Part shown: in pieces, positions 4,661 to 9,678 of the stretch | How the letters are laid out: the number at the start of each line of letters is the position of its first letter | How positions within the stretch are numbered: the stretch's first letter is position 1 | NCBI GenBank assembly: GCA_002343825.1 | Contig: DDSL01000057.1 | Location: 1-9,678 of the forward strand | Length of the DNA stretch: 9,678 bases | Reading direction: 5' to 3' | Origin: Chthonomonas sp. UBA2391 | Lineage (GTDB): Bacteria > Armatimonadota > Fimbriimonadia > Fimbriimonadales > Fimbriimonadaceae | Made by a program: the position numbers and the translations under genes | Notes under the pieces: model-generated | Seen by the model: only the letters and a program-made list of their open reading frames with translations | Databases searched by the model: none | What the model was told of the DNA's origin: nothing

Positions 4661-6742
4661 GGAATTTTCGGGTAGAGCCATCACCGAACTCTTTCCTTCT
4701 ATTCGAATTTGAATTCGGCCCTCCTTGGCATAGATTTTCTTGTTGCTAATTGCGCAAGTCCAGGCTTGGTTAGGGAGTCCCTTCTCCCAGAGAATTTCGA
4801 CTTGCTGCGGCGTTTCGCTCCGGTTGATTGCCACCAAGGCAGCCTGATCGGCGTAGCGACGACCGAACACGGCGACATCACTTCCCCACTCACCTTTCAA
4901 GCGGAACGGCGCGCCGGCTTGCAGAACGGGCTCCTCGGTTTTTGCCCGAATCAGCCTCTTGTAATGTTGCAACATCGGGTTACTTTCCACGGCCAGATCC
5001 CACCGCATTCCGCGCCGGTTTTGCGGGTCGTGGCCACCTTCCATCCCCAGTTCTTCTCCGTAATAGATACTCGGCGTTCCTGGCCAACCGAATTGGGCCG
5101 TGGCGGCAACCTTCATCAGAGCCTTATCCCCACCAATGTCCGTCAAGAATCGAGCGGTATCGTGGCTGCTGAGCAGGTTCATTTGGTTTCGAGAAACCTG
5201 CGGCGCATACCAACTGTAGGCTTCAAAAAGCCGGTTGACGTAGTGCTCACCCGTGATACTCTTCTTGGCAAAAAAGTCCAGGCTGGCAAATCGGAACGGA
5301 TAGTTCATGCTTGCGTCCCATTGGTCGCCTTGCAACCACTGGCTCGCATTGCTCCAAACCTCACCAAGAATCCACATGTCCTGATGATTCTTTTTGACGT
5401 GGGGCCGAAAAATCCTCCACCATTCCATCGGAGGTTCATTCGCAACATCCAGCCGCCACCCACTCAGCTTGGCGCGCTCTTGCCAAAAGTCAACGCTTTC
5501 TAAAAGGTGCTTCTGCACTTCGGGGTTCAGAACGTTGATCTTGGGCATCGACTCCGCGTTGTACCAAGCCTCATAGTTCGGATTCTGCTTCACCTCGATG
5601 GGCCATTTCTTGATGAAGAACCAATCCTTATACTTACTCTTTTCTTGGTTCTTGAGAACATCGACAAACTGCGGAAAATGGATGCCGACATGATCGAAGA
5701 TCTGGTCGAGAACAACCCTAATGCCGGCCTTGTGCAAGGCATGGGTCATGTCGATGAACTCTTGGTTGGTTCCAAACTCAGGATCGATCAAGAAGAAGTT
5801 GCAGGGGTCATAGCGGTGATTGCTATTCCCTAACATCATCGGATTGAAGTAGACGCCGTTGATCCCCAACGCCTTCAGATAGTCCTTTCGCTTCATGACC
5901 CCGGCGATGTCGCCGCCATAGCGATTCCAGTAGGTGGGTTCGCTGTTCCAGGGAGCCTTTTCTTTCGGGTCATTCTTGGCCGAGCCATTCTCAAACCGGT
6001 CGGGGAAAATCTGATAGAACACGGTTCGCTCGACCCAGCTCGGCACCCGGAATGGTTGGTAGGTCTTTGGGTCTAGCTTAAACTTTTCTTCATCCCCGAG
6101 GCCCTTTACGCCATACGTTTTGAGCAGATAGCCATCCACTAGGCGGAAGCGATACTCCACCAGCGTTTTGCCATCCCAAGGGACTTTGGCGATCAGAGTC
6201 TCGAAATACTGATCACTGGTCAGCTTTTCCATCGCCACCGGCGGTTGCTCTTTCCCGCCAACTTTCAGTTCCAGCTCCACCCTCGCCACGTCGTTGCTAC
6301 GGACGCTCAGGCGAAAGTTGAGCTTGCCTTGGTCGTAATTCAGGCTGGGCAGAGTCGGTCGGTGCAAAATCGGCGAAGCGGTGATTCGACTGTCCGCGAC
6401 TTCTGCCGGCTGGGAATAGTCCTCGGGCAAGATCATCAGGATGCTGTTCGTGTTGCCCCCGCCGTCGTCCTCGCTCTTGGCTTTGGGATCGACGATCCAT
6501 TCCTTGCCATTCACGACGAACTTGTAGAGGTGCTTGCCAAATGGTAACTCCACCGCGCCGACCCATCGGACTTTTCCGTCTCGGTTTGAGGGCGTCATCG
6601 GGTGAGCCGTGCCGTTCCAACCGTTAAACGTTCCAGCGATATTGACCGCGCTCACGTCGTCTCGGCCCGTGATCCAGACAAATTCGTGCCGGACCGTTGG
6701 CGCCCCCAGCATCATCATGGTCAGGCCGAGCAGTCCGCTCAT
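4649..6742 (-). CDS. GH13 alpha-glucan hydrolase (neopullulanase / cyclomaltodextrinase-like) with CBM48-like domain
   Basis: 697 residues. Order: a hydrophobic N-terminus (2-16, a poor signal peptide without Lys/Arg), a CBM48/AMPK-type glycogen-binding sandwich (about 20-105, FVWITGRDDVSAVNIAGTFNGWNG…LYKFVVNGKEW), and a second beta-sandwich (about 125-230). The GH13 barrel (about 235-610) starts with VFYQIFPDRFENG, and a C-terminal beta domain ends the protein. GH13 motifs: region I D346-QIFDH (Asp in place of the usual Asn before His), region V MPKIN (399-403), region II GWRLDVANE with nucleophile Asp432, region III WILGEVW with acid/base Glu461, region IV SSHD with Asp528. MPKIN plus YQIFPDRF points to the neopullulanase/cyclomaltodextrinase subfamily, which cleaves alpha-1,4 (some alpha-1,6) bonds in maltodextrins, cyclodextrins or pullulan. 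The start at 6742 is preferred to an in-frame ATG 40 codons upstream because it overlaps the lacI-type stop by ATGA, the usual mark of coupling, and begins the hydrophobic segment. Whether it is exported is uncertain. Confidence 0.9.
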   Translation of the reverse strand: MSGLLGLTMMMLGAPTVRHEFVWITGRDDVSAVNIAGTFNGWNGTAHPMTPSNRDGKVRWVGAVELPFGKHLYKFVVNGKEWIVDPKAKSEDDGGGNTNSILMILPEDYSQPAEVADSRITASPILHRPTLPSLNYDQGKLNFRLSVRSNDVARVELELKVGGKEQPPVAMEKLTSDQYFETLIAKVPWDGKTLVEYRFRLVDGYLLKTYGVKGLGDEEKFKLDPKTYQPFRVPSWVERTVFYQIFPDRFENGSAKNDPKEKAPWNSEPTYWNRYGGDIAGVMKRKDYLKALGINGVYFNPMMLGNSNHRYDPCNFFLIDPEFGTNQEFIDMTHALHKAGIRVVLDQIFDHVGIHFPQFVDVLKNQEKSKYKDWFFIKKWPIEVKQNPNYEAWYNAESMPKINVLNPEVQKHLLESVDFWQERAKLSGWRLDVANEPPMEWWRIFRPHVKKNHQDMWILGEVWSNASQWLQGDQWDASMNYPFRFASLDFFAKKSITGEHYVNRLFEAYSWYAPQVSRNQMNLLSSHDTARFLTDIGGDKALMKVAATAQFGWPGTPSIYYGEELGMEGGHDPQNRRGMRWDLAVESNPMLQHYKRLIRAKTEEPVLQAGAPFRLKGEWGSDVAVFGRRYADQAALVAINRSETPQQVEILWEKGLPNQAWTCAISNKKIYAKEGRIQIRIEGKSSVMALPENSLAK

Positions 6743-7764
6743 ACCATGGCCGCCTTTCGGTCGCGGGTCGAGCTCCCCCGAATTTTGAGTTCGCTGGGCA
6801 CGATGAGTCGGGGTTCCTCGCCATCCGCCCGACCTTCGATAATTCTCAAGAGCTTTCCGCACGCTTGGCGGACGACTTCTTCGATGTTCAGGCTCACGCT
6901 CGTCAGTCCGCCGGGAACCAGGTTGCAGAGACTCGTATCGTTGAAGCCCACCACGCCCAGACCGGTCGGGATCGGAAGATGGGCCTCTCGGGCGGCGTCA
7001 ATGGCTCCCATCGCCATGTAATCGTCCAATACGACCATCGCATCCAGACCCCGATGGGTCGCGAGCATCTTCTGGGCGGCTGCACGGGCGGGAGCAAAAC
7101 CGAAGTCGCTATACACCACGAGCGGCTCTTGCCCCGCTTCGCAGATCGCCTGCCGATAGCCCTCGGCGCGGTCGTGACTGACCGTGAGCCCCTCGGGTCC
7201 GGTCAAAAAGCCGATCCGGGTGTATCCCTGGTCGATGAGGTGCTGAGTCGCGATCCGTCCGGCCAAAACGTTGTCGTTATCGACGCTGGGCAGATTCGAG
7301 GCCCCGGGATTGCCCACCAAGACGAACGGAAAACCTTCACTCTGAAGCCGCTTGATCCGATCGTCGCTGGGGGCCGATTCGACGAGGATGACCCCATCCA
7401 CGCGGCGGGTCCTCAGGAGTTCGTCGTACACGTGCTCTTGCCGAAGTTCGCTCGCCGCGATATCGACGCAGAGGTGATAGGGCGTGCTGCTGAGAAAGCC
7501 CAGGATCTCCGAGACGAACAGGCTGAAGAAGGGGTCGCCTTGCAGATCCTCCGGTGTTCTCTTAAGAACCAGCCCGACGAGATGCGTTTGCCGAGTCCGC
7601 AGAGACCGGGCCCGCACATCGGGTTGGTAGTTGTGCTGGCGCATCACTTGTTGGACGCGTTCGCGGATCTCGGGTTCGACTCGTGGATCACCCGCGACCA
7701 CTCGGCTGACGGTGGCCTGGGAAACATTCGCTAAGCGGGCAATTTCTTGCTGCGTGATCCTCAT
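6739..7764 (-). CDS. LacI/GalR-family transcriptional repressor, probable maltodextrin regulator
   Basis: 341 residues. An N-terminal helix-turn-helix (ITQQEIARLANVSQATVSRVV, about residues 3-23) is followed by the hinge helix PDVRARSLRTRQT (48-60). The periplasmic-binding-protein-like sugar-sensing domain spans about 62-330 (HLVGLVL…, RRVDGVILVES, DNDNVLAGRIATQHLIDQGYTRIGFLTG, VVLDDYMAMGAIDAAREAHLPIP, VVGFND). The start at 7764 matches the standard MxITxxEIA N-terminus; the Shine-Dalgarno is weak (GAAG). It shares an ATGA overlap with the amylase gene, so the likely inducer is a maltose- or maltodextrin-type sugar. That is inferred from context only. A perfect palindrome lies 19 nt upstream of the start codon and probably gives autoregulation of the two-gene operon. 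No sugar transporter is present in the window. Confidence 0.93.
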   Translation of the reverse strand: MRITQQEIARLANVSQATVSRVVAGDPRVEPEIRERVQQVMRQHNYQPDVRARSLRTRQTHLVGLVLKRTPEDLQGDPFFSLFVSEILGFLSSTPYHLCVDIAASELRQEHVYDELLRTRRVDGVILVESAPSDDRIKRLQSEGFPFVLVGNPGASNLPSVDNDNVLAGRIATQHLIDQGYTRIGFLTGPEGLTVSHDRAEGYRQAICEAGQEPLVVYSDFGFAPARAAAQKMLATHRGLDAMVVLDDYMAMGAIDAAREAHLPIPTGLGVVGFNDTSLCNLVPGGLTSVSLNIEEVVRQACGKLLRIIEGRADGEEPRLIVPSELKIRGSSTRDRKAAMV

Positions 7765-7782
7765 GAGTCTTCGTTGGCTCGG

Positions 7783-7804
7783 TTTGAGAATACGTATTCT
7801 CAAA
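7783..7804. promoter_or_regulatory. Perfect 22-bp palindromic operator for the LacI-family repressor
   Basis: TTTGAGAATAC at 7783-7793 is followed immediately by its exact reverse complement at 7794-7804. The centre is ATACGTAT, with the central CpG typical of LacI/GalR operators. It covers the predicted transcription start of the repressor operon, so bound repressor would block its own promoter. No second copy was seen elsewhere in the window. Confidence 0.8.
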
Positions 7805-7807
7805 CGT

Positions 7808-7816
7808 ATGATAACA
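7808..7816 (-). promoter_or_regulatory. Extended -10 promoter of the lacI-type/amylase operon
   Basis: Minus strand TGT-TATCAT: a TGn extension and five of six -10 bases. No good -35 is found at 16-18 nt upstream (GTTTCA at best), as is common for extended -10 promoters. Start of transcription is predicted near 7799-7801, inside the operator palindrome. Confidence 0.5.
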
Positions 7817-7916
7817 CACTTTTGGGCAAATGAAACCGATTGGACAGAATATTCCTGCCATTGTGGAGGGGAGGGCAAGATCCATGCCGCTCCGTGGGTT
7901 GTTGGGGTGCTTCGTT

Positions 7917-8011
7917 GGTCGAGTTCGCCGGGCGAGGGCGGAACCCAGGGCGACGCGAAGCGGCGGGGCCCCTGGGTGGGGATTGGCCTCGGGTCGCCCG
8001 GCGACTCGACC
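7917..8011. repeat. Dispersed palindromic repeat, copy 2 (95 bp)
   Basis: The outer arms GGTCGAGT-t-CGCCGGGCGA (7917-7935) and TCGCCCGGCGACTCGACC (7994-8011) are exact complements over 18 bp apart from one extra T. The inner arms ACCCAGGG (7943-7950) and CCCTGGGT (7970-7977) enclose a small CGC-GAA-GCG hairpin (7954-7962). The reverse complement aligns with 2401-2494 with matching spacing. Outer arm bases and hairpin loop differ, but pairing is kept in both copies. It lies upstream of the lacI-type promoter and downstream of the response regulator gene. Confidence 0.8.
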
Positions 8012-8019
8012 TTCCCCGC

Positions 8020-8058
8020 AAAAACAGGAACCCCGTCGACCATTCGAGATCGACGGGG
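8020..8058 (-). terminator. Terminator of the response regulator gene
   Basis: On the minus strand CCCCGTCGA pairs perfectly with TCGACGGGG (8031-8039 and 8050-8058) around a 10-nt loop, followed after TTCCTG by TTTTT (8024-8020). It lies 26 nt beyond the stop codon at 8085. The T-tract is slightly distant, so efficiency is uncertain. Confidence 0.6.
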
Positions 8059-8084
8059 CTCGCCCCAAAAATCCTCGTGAAGAA

Positions 8085-8489
8085 TTACAGATCGTAGCGC
8101 TTGGGGCCGTCTCCGCCGCTCGCGCCACTGAGGATTCTCTTCACAAAGCTGACCAACTCCACCGGGTTAAAGGGCTTGGTGAGGTACATGTCGGCTCCGT
8201 AGGAATATCCCTCGAAGACGTCCTTGTCCTGAGCCTTGGCGGTCAACATGATCACCGGCAGCATCTCGGTGGAGGGCTCTCGGCGGAGGTTCTTCAGGAC
8301 CTCAAAACCATCCATGTAGGGCATCATGACGTCCAGAACAACGAGATCGGGCTTCTCGGCCTTGATCTTTTCCAGACCCTCTTTGCCGTCATAAGCGGTC
8401 ACGATGTTGTAGCCCTGCTTTTCCAGGTTGACCTGGATCAGGCGCACGATATGGCGCTCGTCGTCGCAAACTAGAATCTTGGCCGGCAT
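8085..8489 (-). CDS. Stand-alone receiver-domain response regulator (CheY-like)
   Basis: 134 residues, nearly all receiver domain. The acidic pair D9-D10, phospho-acceptor D53 (VVLDVMMPYMDG), T83-A84 switch position and invariant K105 (LTKPF) are all present. It ends in a short Gly/Ser-rich tail (SGASGGDGPKRYDL) with no DNA-binding or enzymatic output domain, so it must act through a protein partner or as a phosphorelay intermediate. No histidine kinase is in the window. The start has a good ribosome binding site, AGAGGA, about 8 nt before the ATG. It probably has its own promoter (8520-8549) and terminator, so it looks like a single-gene transcript behind the pyrG cluster. Confidence 0.95.
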   Translation of the reverse strand: MPAKILVCDDERHIVRLIQVNLEKQGYNIVTAYDGKEGLEKIKAEKPDLVVLDVMMPYMDGFEVLKNLRREPSTEMLPVIMLTAKAQDKDVFEGYSYGADMYLTKPFNPVELVSFVKRILSGASGGDGPKRYDL

Positions 8490-8519
8490 TCAGTGTTCCT
8501 CTTTTCGGATGGCACGGGA

Positions 8520-8549
8520 ATCCTACCCTTGGATAGGCGGGTGCGTCAA
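8520..8549 (-). promoter_or_regulatory. Probable promoter of the response regulator gene
   Basis: Minus strand TTGACG (8549-8544), 18 nt, then TAGGAT (8525-8520): five of six and four of six consensus bases. A small 7-bp inverted repeat (CCTATCC-AA-GGGTAGG) overlaps the -10 and could be a regulatory site or chance. The leader would be about 25 nt. Confidence 0.45.
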
Positions 8550-8583
8550 ATGGTTCCCCGCCGGATCGAAGCCGAAGACCCCG

Positions 8584-9153
8584 CTAAATCACCCGAGTGT
8601 AGAGCTTCACTTCATGACTAGGGTCATCTGGACTCACGTTCAGATAGGTCGCCATGTCTTGCCAATAGGCGATCGTGATGATCTCGTTGAGGTTCCCTTT
8701 GCTGTGGCCGACTGCATGGCCCTCGTACCCATCCACCTGCTGAAAGCCGAGCAAAACTTGGTCCAGATCCTCCATCTCGGCTTCTTCCATTCCGGGGTTG
8801 GCAAAGCGGGTTTGGTGGGTGATGAGCGAGCCCAATTCGGCCCGACCGGGGGACATGCCACCTGCGTGGCGTACTTCCATGAATTGCACCACGGGAGAAA
8901 ACATCAGGTGACCCTGCTGAGAAAGGATCAGGCCTCGCTCGGTGAGGATCGCGAGGTTCACGTCGCCATCGGCCGAGGACTTGTAGTGATACACCAACAG
9001 GTGGCTACTCGGGTCGCTGACCGACCGCCAGAGAGTGACGCTATAGAAGCCGTGTTGGCCCACCAGCGTGTCCGAAACCTCATAAACGTAATCGTGAACG
9101 CCCTGCTCATGGCCAGGCAGGACCGAAACGTTGGCAAGCACCAAGTGCGACAT
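8584..9153 (-). CDS. Protein with two dimeric alpha-beta-barrel (ABM-like) domains, function unknown
   Basis: 189 residues. The first half (about 3-95) has the pattern of antibiotic-biosynthesis-monooxygenase-type ferredoxin-like domains: VLANVSVLPGHEQGVHDYVYEVSDTL, then QHGFYSVTLWRSVSDPSSHLLVYHYKS. The second half (about 109-187) repeats it in divergent form: LITHQTRFANPGMEEAEMEDLDQVLLGFQQVDGYEGHAVGHS…EIITIAYWQDMATY. A tandem pair in one chain would fold as a pseudo-dimer. Family members include small monooxygenases, heme-degrading proteins and stress proteins, so no reaction can be assigned. No signal peptide is present. The start at 9153 lacks a clear Shine-Dalgarno. The DUF2237 gene ends 45 nt upstream on the same strand, so it probably belongs to the pyrG operon. 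Confidence 0.75.
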   Translation of the reverse strand: MSHLVLANVSVLPGHEQGVHDYVYEVSDTLVGQHGFYSVTLWRSVSDPSSHLLVYHYKSSADGDVNLAILTERGLILSQQGHLMFSPVVQFMEVRHAGGMSPGRAELGSLITHQTRFANPGMEEAEMEDLDQVLLGFQQVDGYEGHAVGHSKGNLNEIITIAYWQDMATYLNVSPDDPSHEVKLYTRVI

Positions 9154-9198
9154 AGGACTATTCTAACCCTACGCCGCCCACTCGTCCCCGATGGGTCT

Positions 9199-9576
9199 TT
9201 AGTCGGACACGACCGCGCGGTGGGACTCTAGCTCGGCTAGGTCCACAAACTCGAGGGCGCGCAGGTGGGTGGATTCCAGAACCACCGGAGGCGCAAACCC
9301 CGCGTCGAGGGCCTCCTTCCACCGCAAAACGCAGACGCACCATCGATCTCCAGGCCGCAGACCGGGAAAGCGAAACTCTGGCCTCGGAGTACTCAAGTCG
9401 TTCCCTGCCTCTTTCGAGAAAGCCAAGAACGGGGCCGTCATGATCGCACAAACCGTGTGCTGCCCGCGGTCCTCGGGGCCAGTGCTGCAACACCCATCGC
9501 GGTAGAACCCCGTCATAGGGTCCGTCCCACAGGGCACCAACGGCTCGTCGAAAACATTCCGGTCTGGGGCCTTCAT
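9199..9576 (-). CDS. DUF2237 family protein
   Basis: 125 residues matching the DUF2237 family along nearly its whole length: PLVPCGTDPMTGFYRDGCC, TGPEDRGQHTVCAIMT, FLAFSKEAGNDLSTPRPEF, FPGLRPGDRWCVC and APPVVLESTH. The family function is not known to me. Six cysteines (16, 29, 30, 43, 80, 82), several in conserved positions including a CC pair and CxC, suggest metal binding or redox chemistry; this is inference. It has no signal peptide or membrane helix, so it is probably cytoplasmic. It begins 8 nt after the pyrG stop codon. The purine-rich AGAGAGAGG lies immediately before the ATG and overlaps the pyrG end, so it is co-transcribed and probably coupled with pyrG. Confidence 0.93.
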   Translation of the reverse strand: MKAPDRNVFDEPLVPCGTDPMTGFYRDGCCSTGPEDRGQHTVCAIMTAPFLAFSKEAGNDLSTPRPEFRFPGLRPGDRWCVCVLRWKEALDAGFAPPVVLESTHLRALEFVDLAELESHRAVVSD

Positions 9577-9584
9577 GCCTCTCT

Positions 9585-9678
9585 CTACGCCGTGAAGACC
9601 GCAGCCCGGCGCTTCACCGCCGCCGCGACCAGTCCACGGAAGAGCGGGTGGGGCCGGTTCGGGCGGCTCTTGAACTCG
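9585..9678 (-). CDS. pyrG: CTP synthase, C-terminal end (cut by window edge)
   Basis: Only the last 30 codons are in the window: EFKSRPNRPHPLFRGLVAAAVKRR… ending in TAG. The glutamine-amidotransferase domain of CTP synthase characteristically ends in HPEFKSRPxxPHPLFRGF; the first visible residue would be the Glu of the Cys-His-Glu triad. The enzyme makes CTP from UTP, ATP and glutamine in the cytoplasm. Identification rests on this short but distinctive tail. The DUF2237 gene follows after 8 nt. Confidence 0.85.
   Translation of the reverse strand, partial: EFKSRPNRPHPLFRGLVAAAVKRRAAVFTA

Larger units (their letters stand above)
7765..8084. other. 320-nt gene-free region between the response regulator and lacI-type genes
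   Basis: Contents from left to right: the lacI-type leader, the operator palindrome (7783-7804), an extended -10 promoter (7808-7816), about 100 nt (7817-7916) without any assignable element, the palindromic repeat copy 2 (7917-8011), and the response regulator terminator (8020-8058). Frames that stay open through this stretch have no conserved protein content. Confidence 0.7.

Noticed and set aside
6730..6850. Possible third copy of the palindromic repeat (GTTCCTCGCC… near 6805)
   Set aside because: Only a short GC-rich similarity within the repressor coding sequence; the core CCCAGGG arms are absent.
6743..6862. Upstream in-frame ATG giving the amylase 40 extra residues
   Set aside because: The extension overlaps the repressor C-terminus, is Arg/Gly-rich without domain content, and would lose the ATGA-coupled start and N-terminal hydrophobic segment.
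6697..7734. 345-codon open frame on the plus strand opposite the lacI-type gene
   Set aside because: Antisense shadow of a gene with unmistakable LacI-family sequence; low-complexity His/Asp/Arg-rich composition and no family resemblance.
7840..7856. GAATATTC-centred small palindrome upstream of the lacI-type promoter
   Set aside because: Only 8 bp are perfect, with no second copy nearby; not distinguishable from chance.

Overview
The window looks like a chromosomal segment of a free-living bacterium with roughly 60% GC, most likely of the phylum Armatimonadota (Fimbriimonadales-like). That placement is inferred from gene style: a type IV-pilin-like secreted protein with the FPVFAQAK leader context and a DGHV motif, followed by a tiny one-helix protein, plus a PEP-CTERM protein and moderately long intergenic palindromes. 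No rRNA gene or other decisive marker is present. All genes but one are on the minus strand.

Right to left (the direction of transcription of most genes): the 3' end of pyrG (CTP synthase) is followed 8 nt later by a DUF2237 cysteine-rich protein. After that come a two-domain dimeric alpha-beta-barrel (ABM-like) protein and, behind its own likely promoter, a stand-alone receiver-domain response regulator that ends in a hairpin terminator. A 320-nt gene-free stretch (7765-8084) holds that terminator, one copy of a 95-bp palindromic repeat, and the promoter and perfect 22-bp palindromic operator of a LacI-family repressor. The repressor gene overlaps by 4 nt (ATGA) a large GH13 neopullulanase/cyclomaltodextrinase-like enzyme, so the two form a self-contained maltodextrin-type operon.

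Next is a promoter embedded in the last codons of the amylase gene. It drives a prepilin-like protein and a translationally coupled single-helix membrane protein, closed by a strong intrinsic terminator. A PEP-CTERM surface protein follows. The second copy of the palindromic repeat sits between the converging ends of this gene and of a plus-strand beta-lactamase-fold serine hydrolase.

The serine hydrolase diverges from the str operon (rpsL, rpsG, start of fusA). The 207-nt divergent region contains a near-consensus promoter for rpsL and a leader with a 5' GGAA-tetraloop hairpin. It also holds a complete terminator in the rpsL direction, 38 nt before the start codon. The 3' half of the first hairpin can pair with the 5' arm of the terminator, so the leader looks like a transcription attenuator for ribosomal protein synthesis. 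This leader and the dispersed palindromic repeat are the most interesting non-coding signals. I see no phage, CRISPR, insertion sequence, tRNA or rRNA, and no obvious novel multi-gene system.
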